From assembly GCA_018340805.1 (NCBI GenBank), contig JACMZG010001914.1:1560332-1624331 (forward strand): 64,000 bases of DNA, read 5' to 3'. Under the pieces are notes generated by a model. That model searched no databases. It was not told the origin of the DNA and saw only the letters and a list, made by a program, of their open reading frames with translations. Position 1 is the stretch's first letter. Each line of letters opens with the position of its first letter. The stretch is from Microvelia longipes (taxonomy: Eukaryota; Arthropoda; Insecta; Hemiptera; Veliidae). Below, piece after piece: positions 30,430-44,800 of this stretch. The translations under genes and the position numbers were made by a program.

Positions 30430-33400
30430 TATATATATATACCTAAAGGGGGTCCGTGGAGCAGCCTGCATGATTGCAAGATGCCACGAAACAACGTAAA
30501 TAATACAAATGAACAATAATACATAATAGATTTCTTCTGAATGAGGTGAAGGCCTGCAAAGCAGCCACACGGTGTAGTGGGAAGGCAAGAGGCACTGAGG
30601 CTGTGCAACATCCAGGGGGTTTTGCTCAAACTTATGAGTAGAATTCTTACGAGTAGAATAGCAGGTGATATAGTTACCTGAGGGAGTCATCCTTATACCA
30701 GTCATTCTCATACGCCTGCATCCACATGGGGTTTGAGCCCTCGACACTGTGCTTGTTAGTGTTGGGCACTCTGCTCGGACTTCTCACAGACTCGGTGCCT
30801 CCTGCAACATCAAACATCCTTGTTACCAACTTTAGCCCTTACTAATAAAATGAAACATGAAATCAACCCTGCTGGTAATCATCAAGTGCTACATTGTTAA
30901 CAAATGAATCAGTGCAATATCAAGTTATTTATTATACATGAAAACACAACTAGACCTAATCATTGACTTTAGAGTCAAGTTTCAACTGCTTAGAATAAAC
31001 ACTGGGGGTTATGATGATAACAGACACACACACTAAAGTCACACACAGACAGAAAACTTGGTAAAAAACCACTCAGGAGGTCTTAAAACACCTAAACGGG
31101 TAATTCAGGTGAAACCATAGATCAGATCCTTAGCAAACACAATACTTTTCCTGTATACCTACAGAATACTTGAGGAAAAGTAAAAATAAAGAGCAGCAGG
31201 GTTATTATGACTCCATAACTAACTTACACTTAACTATGGAATTAAATATAAGTCAAATAATAGAATACTATATGCGAGTGCAAGGAGAGTTCATCATGGT
31301 ACTGAATAACAATTTATCTATTTTTTAACAACTTTATCTATTTGCAGTCCGTAGCAGCGCCACCGTTGCTGATAAGAAATTGATAACGAAAGGGTGATCG
31401 TTGTTAAAGTCCTTATGGGAGTTTTTTGGTTTTTCTTATTTGTGACGATTATTTCTTTAAATTTTTTATCAAAGTGCTTTAATTTAATTAATTTTAGGAC
31501 GTATGAACTCAGTCGAATCACTATTTCGTTGAAAAATAGGGTTTTAATGGGTTGTCACGAGTATTTAAATTAAGTGATAAGATGGTGCAAATGAAAGTAT
31601 AGTGTTTTATTTTAGTTATTGTTAATGTTACTTGTAAATAATTTTAGTTTACACAAACACACAAAATTACCTTTTAATTGCATTGAATTGTTTAAATTAG
31701 TTGTTGCAGGTATTTAAATTGAAGAAACTATCGGAAGAAGACCAAGACGCCGCCGGAATAGTAAATGGTTTGATCAGGACTGTGAAATTGCATTAAAGCT
31801 AAGGAACCAAGCAAGACTGCAGATGTTGACTCTCAAAACTCAAGTATCAATAGAACAATATCAAATAAGGCGCAGAGAAGCTAGGAGGCTCTTTAAACAG
31901 AAAAAGAAATCATGGTGGAAAAATAGGATGAGCCAGTTAGACAACGGAAGAAAAGATAATGTTCGACATTTTTATAAAGAAGTTAAGGCTATAAGGAAAG
32001 GATCAAATCAAGCTAGGCCAATGGACATGATAAACAACAAAGATGGTCAAGTGTTAGCCGCACCCAATGAAGTTGTCGAGAGATGGAGGGAGTACTTCCA
32101 AGAACTGCTGAATATTGAGAGTGAAGTAACCCCGACTGATGAAGTTTACCATACAGTAGAACCTTTAGTTGAGGAACCCACCCTGGTTGAGGTTAAAGAC
32201 GCTTTAGGCAGACTAAAGAACATGAAAGCCTCAGGAAACGACGAACTACCTGCGGAACTGTGGAAGTATGGAGGTGAAGACCTTGAAGGCTGGCTGCATT
32301 CACTGGTGTTAAAGATATGGAAAGAAGAAACCCTGCCTTGCGATTGGAAAACTAGCATCATATGTCCAATTTATAAGAAGGGTAACAAGTTAGAATGCAG
32401 CAATTATAGAGGCATTGCCTTGCTTTGTGCGGCTTACAAAGTCTTTTCTCTTATCCTTCTGAACAGACTAACACCTATTACAGAAGAGGTTGTTGGAGAC
32501 TACCAGTGCGGTTTTAGAGCAGCTCGGAGTACTATCGACCAGATCTTCTCGTTAAGACAGATCCTCGAGAAATGCTGGGAGTTTAACATATCGATCCATC
32601 AGCTTTTCGTGGACTTCAAACAAGCTTATGATAGCATATTAAGAAAAGCTCTTTGGAATGCTATGCGAGAATTTGGTTTCCCTTCTAAGCTTATAGCTCT
32701 TGCTAGGATGTGCGTCGAGAATACTTACGCTAAAGTTAAAGCAGCTGGTCTTCTCTCAACTGAATTTGAGGTAACTACAGGGCTAAAACAAGGAGACCCT
32801 CTTTCTTGTTTGCTTTTTAACTTAGCCTTGGAATGGTGTGTTCGAAGATGCCAGACTTCTCTACTACAAGGTTTCGCCGCTAATGGACCAAAACTTCTTT
32901 TAGCTTTTGCTGATGATATTGATGCTGTCTGCAGGTCATCCTTAGACGTTCGAGAGATTTTTTCCATTTTCGAAAATTCAGCCAAACTAATGGGACTGCG
33001 AGTTAACGAAGATAAGAGCAAGTATATGATAGTTAGCAAGTCAAGACGTCATCGTGTTGGTCAGAATGTTTATATGAACGATTATAATTTCGAAAGAGTA
33101 GAGTCGTTCAAGTACTTGGGTGTCAACATCACTTCTGACAACACTGTAAGAGCAGAGATCAACGCCCGGATACAAGCAGCCAGTAGGTGTTTATATAGTC
33201 TCTCTAGACTACTTGCCTCAAAGGACCTTTCAAGAGCTACTAAAGTCCAAATATATACAACCCTGGTGCGCCCTGTTCTTACGTACGCCTGCGAGACTTG
33301 GAGATTAACTAAGTCCGACGAAAAGACTCTTTTAATCTTCGAACGCAAGGTTCTTCGTAAAATATTTGGCCCCGTGATTGACGATAACACCAGAGAATTT

Positions 33401-36400
33401 CGAAGGAGAACTAATGCTGAATTAGAGGAAGTGTATGGTCCAGAAAACATTGTTAGATGGGTCAAGGCTCAAAGGCTCAGATGGGCAGGTCACGTTGTTC
33501 GCGCTCCTGATGATCGACTCATACACCGGGCCTTCTTTGAACGTCCGGCAGGTTCAAGGTCTATTGGTAGACCACGAACAAGATGGAGGAACAACGTGGA
33601 AGGAGATCTCCAAGTTCTAGGAGTGCAGAACTGGATTCTGGAGGCACAATTCCGAGACACTTGGAGACAAATCGTCGTCGCGGCCAAGACTCGTCTAGGG
33701 TTGTAGCGGCCACCTTAAGTAAGTAAGTAAGTAGGTATTTAAATTAACTGATAACAAGCCGATTTTCACCGTAATGGTGTTTTAATTTATCAATTAATTT
33801 TATTTACACACTAAAATAATAAATAACTCAATAAATTCATGTTTTTGTAAAATGTTTGTTTAAATTATCCGTTTATGTTTCATTATTTCTGGGTTAAATC
33901 GGACAAATCCAAGTCTGTAGTGATAAGAGCCTGATTCTATATTTGAAATCCTGGAATAATCCAAGCATTTATCTATGAAATATTGGCCATTTTTTAGCAC
34001 CGATGGTCGTTCTATTAGTTTACCTCATTTATCACAAATAAAGGAATACAAACGGCTCCCATGTTAATCCTATGATAAAAATAATTTGATCACCCTTTCG
34101 TTTTCCCGCCATTGGTATTGCCAACCTTACAACTATCTCTTTGAATCGCGAATATTAAGTGAAAAAGCTCATAAATAGCAAATCTAAGACAAGATCTCAC
34201 TTATAACTAGATTTTTGAAATAATCAAACTCTTTTCCCTCACACTTAGGTTTCAAGGAATAAAAACTTTATTTAAACTGCTGAACTCATGTCAATAATTT
34301 TTATTTAAAAAAAAACTGAAAGCATAACTGGCTTTAATCAGCTAAAGGTCATCATCAGTGCCAGACAAAAAATAAATTAATAGAAATCAGAATAACATTA
34401 AAACAGAAACTCAAAGCAAAATTATGATTTGCCAATAAAACTGCAAAGGAATAAAGAAAGGCTGGAAAGTAGGTATTTTTCTGCCTTGGTAGCAAAAACC
34501 TAAAGGGATCCTTCATATTAATTTTAGGTCTTTAAGTGCATAATATTTATGTCAAAGATTTTTATGCTAGATCTAAAAATCAACCTGAGTTATAATCTTT
34601 TGGATTTATCGTTTTATACTTTCTATTTACTTTTTGTTTGTCAGACACTAAGAATGACCTTCATTTGGTCAAAAGCAGTCCCCAGCCAGGCTCTAGTTGT
34701 TAATATGAAATTTATTTACATCATTGCAGAGGAGATATGTTTTACTATCACGATTCAGTAATATATACAAGACAATAATAAAAGCAAAATAGCTTAGCTT
34801 AGTTATTAATAAGAACTACTATAGCTAAAGCTGAAACCAAATAAAATAAGAAGCAGATAAAGTTTGACAGAGCTCTGTTGTATGAGAGGCAAAGTCAGGA
34901 ATACTGTACTTACACAGTAAGAACTCATGTCTTGGTCTCTCTGAAATAATCATTTAAATCTTTAATTAAATTTTTTACAAATATATAATTAGGAACAACA
35001 TTGCTCGAGGAAGCATCTACACTAAGCTCAAAGTTATAGTAATCAAACCATGTAAAACATATTAGTAATTAACTACTAAATCTAATTATAAAATCTTTGA
35101 GCATATCAATTCCAACTAGCGATATCACTTCTTCAATCCAAAATGTTGTTTTGTTATTAATTCAAACAGTTTGACTTTTTTCACCCTAAAATGCTTGTTT
35201 TATAACCAGCTTAGTTTAATAAAAAATAACCATTACCTATCTCAGTGGTTAGTTTGAAGACAATAATGTCTAGAGAAGTACCGACTTAAAACATGTTTGT
35301 ACGGAACTATGTCAATTGCAACCATAAAAGTAATGTATTAGTTTTTATATTTAATTAATTACCATTATAATTTATGAAATAGGGCCTCCGCTTAATAACC
35401 TTACATCAAAAAGACTGACAGACAAAGGAATATCAATTCCTTATTTGCACAGTTAGTAGAAATATGACCCCTTCTAATGGGGTCCTATTTAACTTAAGGG
35501 TCTATTGGGTCTATATAACTATTGGGTTTTCTTTCTTAGCTCTTAAGAGAACAACCTGATAGATTCAGTTGTTAGAACAAATGAAGTATTAAAGTTACAG
35601 CTTACCAAGCCACCTGGCAGCAACTCCTGTAGTAAACAGGCACAATATTCAGTGGGTTGCAAGTAAAATCACCAGATAACTCTAAATAATAAATTCAAAC
35701 AAAACATAAAAACACAAACCATAAGCAGTGACAGTAGCAGCCTTGAGCTGCCTCCTGTATGAAGATCTCTGAGACAGTGCCAGTGATATGACTATGATGA
35801 GTAAGAGCAGTAGAAACAGGCAAGTCCCTAGCAGCCATAGCAGTATAACAGACTCTTCCGTAGCAGTCCTAGCTAGCACTACAGCCTCTGCTCCACCAGT
35901 GTCAAGCACATTGAATTCCTGCACAAACAAATCTACTTATTAAAATACATGAATACCTTCTACTGGCTAAGAAAGTAGAGAAAACATAATGTAGTCCAAG
36001 CTTATTAAGTTTCACCACCTCCAGAATCTACAAAGAAAATGCATGGTGTCTACATGCATGAATGTTCACTTTCCTAGTGAGCATGACACAAGCCAAACTA
36101 GGACAACAATCAAGTCCTTCCTATGAGGGGAACAATATATTTGATTTTGGCAAATCTAGCATGGGGTCCATCTTGACTTTGTGACAACGCCCATCTTATG
36201 ATATAGTTAGCTGTAATACATATCAAACTTGTAAATCTATTGTCATCAAAGAAAAGAATAATTTTTTATTGAAGTTATTTTGCCTCCTAGTAAAAGTACC
36301 CCTCATAAAAAAATAATAAAACATAAATACCTTGAAAAGAGTATCAAGGTGTTCAATGTTGTGGTCTATAAGACTAAGAACTGTAGGTACTTCCAGTATA

Positions 36401-38749
36401 GAGTGATGTTTAGGGTCTACAAAGTGCAGGTACAGGTCAGTTCTTGTCTTATCTACCCGCCCGTCTCTGCTCTCATGCACTTTCATTATATCTACGTTCA
36501 CTATCACTCCCGTAACATTGCCTAGAACACTGAACAAACACAATACAATAACCTTGATTTGCCACAAGTCAAAAGATTACAAATATATATAAAACTTTAA
36601 CAAATATGTACAATATTTATAGAAAATTTACAAGTAAAGATTATTATTATTTTGAATTACAATATGAAAATTAGGATGACTATAAAAGAAAAAATAACAT
36701 ATTATACAAAATGTTTGGTTCTCTGTTATAACAAAAAAATATATTTATTAATTAGATTATAGAATTTAGTTATAATTATGGCAATCCACAAGGCAAAGCA
36801 TGTGTGTGGGGTAATTTACACATAACTTAAACATTTAATTAATTAACTCTTAAACAGAGATATGTACCCATTTAAATAACTATTTCTATTTTAAATCTAA
36901 TAGTTATTATTTGAGTGTCTTCTAGTTCCATCAGTCTCACAAACTAAGTTGCCACTAGATAGGAAGTGATGGCTCCAGTGTCTCTAGCGTGATCTTAAAC
37001 ACTAGCCCTTTAAAACAGTGAGACATGACAATTCAAAAATAAAGGTTGCATAAACCCCTGTCTGTAACCCTGATCAGAAAGTCAGGCGTTGCCTCGCCAG
37101 GGAGCCAACAAATCTCTGATGTAAGCATAAGGTGAAGATATTCATTTAAACTTGTATTAAATGAAATTGGTTTCAACCTCTCATTTCTGTATTAGAGGCT
37201 GATCAAGTTTTTTTAACTACAGAGTTAAAATAAAAAACTCAGCACTCTGCTGTATTTAAAAATGTATTGTATGAATTTATGTAATACAAATAGTAAGAGG
37301 CTGTATTCATGCCTCATTGAATTTAATAATCAAAATTAAAAGGAATTCAAAATAGATCATAAAAAGGAAAAACAAATAATTTGTTTCAATCATCAAACAC
37401 AAATGGTTATAAAATTAACAAATATCTAATAATAATCAAATAACATCGTGTACTTGAGTTTTTCTGTCAAACCAGACATACAAGAGTACAACCAATAAGC
37501 TTACTTAGAGGACTGGTGCTGCTATGGAACAAGCAAATCACTGAAGCTGGACTCCTGTGCTACATATAGTATGTAAGGACATGAGACAAATAGCTGTGAT
37601 TATGCACACACCAAGTGCTTATGACTTGCAGCACAACGTGAAAATCAAAGCTGCTTTGGGCATCTTGTTTCAGCCTTATGTCAAACTAAAATTCAATAGT
37701 ACAATAAAGTGATTAATAAAAGGGAAAACTTACTCTCTGAAGGTATCGATATTTTCCCTGAGCTCAGGCGGATGTTGTCGCAGCACAAATCTAACCCTCT
37801 GGTCTTCTCTGTAATCAGAACAACGTCATCACCAATAGAATAATTTCAAATCATACAAGCACTGTGTCTCAGGTGTCTTTAAAGAAATGCTAATAGTTTG
37901 TGTTGATCCCTGAGGTAAAAAGCCAGCAATAGCTTATAACTAGATTACCTTTGGTCTTACTTGACCTGCCCTCTCCTTTTTACAATGACCTGATCCTTTT
38001 GAAGGGTGGGAACAGAATAAACCAATAAAATTCCTCCTTCACTGACCTGTCAGCTGATCAAAGCCAAAATAAAGCCTCTAAAATTCCAACTACAAACTTA
38101 TAAAAATAATTGAGGAAAATTGTATTTTTCACACAGTTAGGTTTAACTTAAATAGTCCATATTTTTAACTTGATAAATTTATTTTACCACAGACCTGGTA
38201 AATGAATTATCATGATACAGAATGTAAAACTATAATTTAAATGTATTTTATTACTATACTTAGAATGAATTATTATAATTTAGAATTGAAATTATAATAG
38301 TGCTCCCTATAATTATAATTATAGGGATAGTAATTATAATTGGAGACTCCCTCCAGCAGCGCAGGCCTAAAGCTGGAGGCATCTTTTTGATTTATATGTG
38401 TTATAGATATTATTTGTATTATATTATTAATTTGTTAAAAAATAAATAAAAATACCTGAGTAGATATATGAATACATGAGCTGTGTCGCTAAGTCCCCCA
38501 GTATCAGTTGCTGTGACACTGAAATCAAAATATCCCTTCATCTCCCTCTGAGGATCAAAGTTAAGTGAAATCATGCCGGACTCAGAGTCTACTAGGAACG
38601 GAGGATCAGGTATGTCTTCCATGCCCTCTGACAGTGTTACTCTTACTTCTCCTGCCAGACTGTATCTAACCACTGCATTTGCACCAGCATCAATATCTAC
38701 TGCCTGTAAACCATCAAGCACATTAGGTAAGGAACAGTATTATATATAT

Positions 38750-38807
<58 letters not shown>

Positions 38808-41800
38808 CTGCGGACAAGAGAGCACTTTCTCCAATATATAATCACAAAACTAGTGACTGCTAACAAAATTGTAAGCTACTATGAGAAGACCAGCATTCAT
38901 GTGGAAAAAAGGGGCCTATTTCCACAAGAAAGAACTAAAAAGCTATCAGGTGTTTAGTAAACCAAAGGAGGTTGAGCATGCTCTTACAAATTCAAGAACA
39001 GTTCCACTGCTGTATAGGCACTGTGCAATTATTACAGAAATTAAGTCAATGTAATAATAATTATGCCTGTTTAGAGCCTTGAGGCTCATCAGGGATAATC
39101 TCAGTGGGAACCACCCCTGGTGGTAGTTGTAACTTTTACGCTTCAATTGTATTATAAAGTTGGCAACAATTTAATTGAACAATAATCTTTTATCAACTGA
39201 GAGAGTAACCTGGGATGAGAACTCCAGACTTCCATGGTGATACTTTAACAACCTTGAGCATGGAGGCAGCTACACATAAAAATTAAATTCTTTGAGTAAC
39301 CCAATTATATGAACTAATATTTGTTTTCTTTGAAAACTGTATAGTAATTACAGACGTACCTTGATCTGCATAAACTCAGTCCCGAAGTCAGAGTCTGTCG
39401 TGATTCCTCCAGTAAAGACTCTCTTGGCAAACAGGGGAGGGTTGTCGTTGATATCCTTAACCGAGATGATGAGTCTCAAAGTTGAGGAGTCCTGCAGATC
39501 ACTAGACTGAGTCTGGTTAGGGGAATGTAGACAGTCTTCTGATGCTTTGATCACAAGTTCATGTTTATCAGCTACCTCTCTGTCCAGTTCACTCGTCGTC
39601 TATTAACATACATATAACATTTTGATAAATTCAAACTAACATTATTAGGAAACTTTCACATTAGTTTTAATTAAAGTAATATATAAACCAAGTAGGGAAA
39701 CAAACACGATTTCTGTCAGACCTGGCATGTAGTTCACATTTTGTCCACCAGGGAGTTGGCTCAAATTTTCCTATGGGCATAAATGTAAACAAACTATTTA
39801 CAGTTTTCAAAATGTTTGTTTTTATTGCATTTATTTGTACAATTTAGTATAAAATGTTAATAATTTGTGTAAGAAATACGTTATGTCACATCCAATAGAG
39901 GTTTAAGTGCGAATCTTTAAATACTAGGTTTGTTTAAATTACTTAAAACGAGCAGCTAATGAAACTTTTTTTTCGTGTGCACTACTTAACTTGGTACATT
40001 TTTGCGAGTCATATTTGTTTTTCCCCTTTCAAATATTAAATGTAATTATTAATTTTTTCAACTTTAACTAATCATTTTTTAATATAATAAAAGCAATCGT
40101 GGTTTTAAGTTATATTTAAGACAATACATTGTCGTCTGGATGTTCTTCAAAATTATAATAAAATTTTACTTTACCTTTACTATATTTTCTCTTTTTCTTT
40201 AACTAATTTATTTTAACAATTATTTTACAGAATTTAATACAAAATCATTAAACTATTACGTACATATTAAAGTAAGAAAACACGATGAAAAGTAAAACTC
40301 ACCTATTGTTATCAGGATTGCGCAGTTATTCCAATTTAAGCTATTTTTTATTTTTGAACCAGCTATCAGCTGATCACGCATATCTGAATTTTTTACACAG
40401 GTTGGTATAGAAGCTTCCCTACTTGGTTTATATATTTCTTCAGTTTTTTTTAAACAATATTTCCTTTATTTAATATAAAAAATTATAATGGCAACAAACT
40501 TCTTTAAAACTAAAATATAAACCTATATTTTAAATTCTAGATAAAAAAAAATAATAAATAGATGCAAATAATTAGTGGAAAAGATAAAATATATACGCAT
40601 AATAGATAAAATATAAGTAAAATAAATTTTATAGAAATATAAATATATAGAAGCCTTTTTTTTAACTGTATGTGTGTTTTTTAATGTTATATTCTTATTT
40701 TTGTTTTCCTCTCTGCAATATAATCGTGCGAGAGAGTGTGTCAAATATTCATGTTTTGCAAAACTCAGTAGTATCAAATGATATGTCCTCTATTTATTGT
40801 TTAGACAACCTCTAGAGACAATACAAATGTAAGATAAACTCACAGTAATATGGTGGGACAGAGGCTCCAAGTTGAAGAGACTGTTGTTGTTGCCGGACAG
40901 GATGTAGTAGCAGACAGGTGCCGGCATCTCAGTATCATCCAGCTCATCCTTGTCCACTGTCTCCACTATCTTCCTTCTCTCCACACCTGCTTTCACGTGT
41001 TCTACACACACACAACAAAGTCTTGATAGGAAGTTTAAACACAACAGCTTAAAGTTCTATAATAACAACAAAAACTAATTATTTAGCTATATATATTTCA
41101 CCTAACATTGTAGGCATCTTCAGGCATCACAGGTAAATTTTTACAAAATCATAGTTGACTAGATAATTACACAGACAAACAGAAAACTTAAAACTAATAT
41201 CACAGTTAATTAAAACTAATTAACACAGTCAAAAACAAATAAAATAAATAAATTAATAAAAAACCGAAGTGAGATTTCTCACTTCCCACAAATGCTTAAA
41301 AAGCCCTCATTGGTAGTAGTAGTAAGTAGTAATATGGGGGGAGTGGTAGTAACTACCTGGCAAGTAGGCCACGTTGTTGGGCCCTTTTTGCCATCTTCCT
41401 AAGATAGTGTTCTACTCCTTTTAATTTCAAGTGTAGGTATATTTCATCTAATCTAGACAGAAAAGCCGTGAATTTCTATGGTTCCTCTCATGCTTTTTCA
41501 AGCAATCATACATATTTTCACAGACTCTTATAGTCTAGTGAAAACTGGGAACAACACGTGCTCTCACTGTTAAACCAAACCTCCACACACTTTAAACTAC
41601 AAGGCAGAAACAGTATAGTATTCTAATGAATCTACAATGAGCGTCTTGCCTATACCCAGTTTCATTTAGGGTAAGAGATCTTTAACAAGTACCTGACAAC
41701 GCACTGGCTCGAGACCACCGGCTTTACGTCCCTTCTGAAGGACGCAGTACGCAGAATTTTTATCCCTCTCATAAATATCCCAGAGGCCTGTGCTGGGATT

Positions 41801-44800
41801 GAACCCATTACTAAATAAACTTGGAGGTTTAAAGTTCATTCATTCTGTGTATTGGCCGCGTACCTTAACCACTACACCACGGGTGACTCCCCACACACAA
41901 CAATGTAATGAGTCATTCTAATGCCAATAAATAGACACTTCTAAAGAGGCAGAAATGTCATATTTATCCATTGCTTAAAAAGCCCCATTGGTAATAATAT
42001 TGGGTAATAATACTGTCAAAGATCACTCAAATAGTCGTCAAATAATAAACTAAGTATTATTTTTGATTCTATTTGCCAATATGTATCACATTTACAAAGG
42101 AATATCCAAAAACATTTTTTCTAGAAACAAGTTTTCCTTAAGTTCATAATTACTTTTTCTTTACAAATGCCTCTACTGAGTCAAGTTTCATATTCCCCTT
42201 TTGAACAAAATCAAAGTCCCTATTGTTTCCTTTCTTTATGTTGAATGATTAAAATGTAAGGTCGGGGGGGGGGGGTTACTGGTCCCCTCCCCTATGATGA
42301 TTCTTGTAGATTTATAAGAAAGTAAAGTTTACCAGTGAAGTTGATGCGATACTCCTCCACAAGGAACTGAGGTTGATAATCATTGATATTCCTCACGTAG
42401 ATAGTCAGGTCCAGGTCGGAGGTCAGAGGTGTTGGAACTCCATGGTCATACGCCTCCACCCGGATCTGTAAATAGCTTTGATTACAACACAATACAAGGC
42501 AAATCCGCTCTATAAGAATAGAGTGGTAATAAAAAATTCAGAGAGAAACATATTTTTTACTTTAGATTTGAATTCCAATACTTAGTAGCACAACTTTACA
42601 AATAACAGGAAGCAACAAGTGCTGTGTTGTATTGCAATACAATATCTAAGTTGTACAGTAATAAATATAAGAACTAAAAACTAAATATCAGAGAAATTGA
42701 AAGACAGACCTGATATATTTTCTGTTTCTCTCTGTCCAGAGGTAGCTTGGTTGTTATAACACCTGTGCTGCTATCTATGGAGAAAGTTCTGTAGTCACCA
42801 GATATGTCAGGTTTGAGTCTATAGCTGACGAGAGCGTTCTGACCAACATCATAATCCATGGCTTCAACACCAAGCACAAAACTACCTACCGTAGCATTCT
42901 GCAATACATACAGCATTATAAGACCAGGCAGCAAAATACAACAAATATTAATAAATATTTTATCTTTTATACAAAATCTTTATATATTACAGGAATTTAT
43001 GACAGGATCTACAAAATCTTTATTACAAGACTTATAAATTTAGCTTTAGTTCTATATAAATTATCATATTTACTAAATTAATGTCATAAATATTTGTTCC
43101 ATCTTCTGAGAACTAAACAAAATTACAAGTCATAATTACTTTTTTGTGACTTAAATTTAATTAGATATGAAAATGTAAAAAAAAAATATTTACAAAATTA
43201 AATAAAATAACAAAATTTACTTGTAAAGTTTAATAGAACTTAAGCTACTTCTTCATTAATCCTATATAAATATAGATTTCTATAAAATTATGTTGAGTAT
43301 AAAGAATGATATTTTGAATCCAACTAAATCTTAATTGTTTCAGAATATAGTATTTGTAATTGATACTGACCCTTAAAAATACTTTTTAATCAAAATTTGG
43401 AAGATCATTTTTGGAAAAGATTTGTACTTCACAAATGTATTGTCTAAAGCCAAATAACGTAGACCTAGTAAACCTGAGTTAATATTTCAACATGTTTAGT
43501 GGAGAAAGTGTGAGAGAGGAGCTGGTCAACTTTACTTAACAAGATGGAGAAAAAACTTTACATAACAGAATGGAGAGAAAATTTTATGTAACAGAATGGA
43601 GAGAAACCTTTACATAACAGAATGGAAGAGAATGAGAAAAACTTTACATTACAGAATGGAGAGAAAACTTACAGAATTTACAGAATTGAATGGAGAGAAA
43701 ACTTTACATTACAGAATGGAGAGAAAACTTACATTACAGAATGGAGAGAAAACTTTACATTACAGAATGGAGAGATAACCTTTACATAACAGAATGGAGA
43801 GAAAACTTTACATTACAGAATGGAGAGAAAACTTTTTTACAGAAGAAAACTTTACATTACAGAATGGAGAGAAAACTTTACATTACAGAATGGAGAGAAA
43901 ACTTACATTACAGAATGGAGAGAAAAACTTTACATTACAGAATGGAGAGAAAAACTTTACATTACAGAATGGAGAGAAAACTTACATAACAGAATGGAGA
44001 GAAAACTTTACATAACAGAATGGAGAGAAAACTTTACATTACAGAATGGAGAGAAAACTTTACATTACAGAATGGAGAGAAAACTTTACATTACAGAATG
44101 GAGAGAAAACTTTACATTACAGAATGGAGAGATCTTTACATTACAGAATGGAGAGAAAACTTTACATTACAGAATGGAGAGAAAACTTTACATTACAGAA
44201 TGGAGAGAAAACTTTACATTACAGAATGGAGAGAAAACTTTACATTACAGAATGGAGAGAAAAAATACATTACAACTTTACATAACAGAATGGAGAGATA
44301 ACTTTACATAACAGAATGGAGAGAAAAAATACATTTATTTATACATCTCTAAAGTATTGAGAAGATGAGAAGGAAATTTCTTATGCTCCAACAGAATAGT
44401 CAATTTAACTATTAAGTGAATGCACCATATTAAATAAGTCTTAAAGTAATGAGGACTGTGCTGGATTAGAGCTGTACTAACACAAGATGTGATTTTCACC
44501 ATCCAGTATGCTCACAAGTACAGTCAATGGGAATACTTACTTCAGGTATTCTGATGGTGGTGTTCCTCGAGGGTGTAATGAAGACGGGAGCGTTATCATT
44601 GAAATCAGTAATGCAGATATCCAAGCGAGATATGGACGACCTCGGTGGAGAACCGAGATCTCTTGCTTCCACAGTCAGTGAGTAGTTACCATAGCGACCC
44701 TTCAGACTTCCAGTACTCACTACACCTGCACTCAGTCTGTCCACCCCTTCCAATTCAAAGAGCCCTGTCACAATAAAACCAAGTGCTATTTCACAAACAA

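Noticed and set aside
30354..30747. Minus-strand frames of 91 and 129 codons
   Set aside because: They run through an AT microsatellite and shadow the cadherin tail exon at 30,678-30,801.
32725..33465. Minus-strand frames of 104 and 127 codons
   Set aside because: They are shadows of the RTE-like reverse transcriptase gene.
41660..41890. A true tRNA gene
   Set aside because: A and B boxes exist, but stems do not close and spacing is too long; a SINE head fits better.
43596..44311. Open frames up to 163 codons on the plus strand
   Set aside because: They arise from the stop-free 26-bp tandem unit and appear in all three frames.
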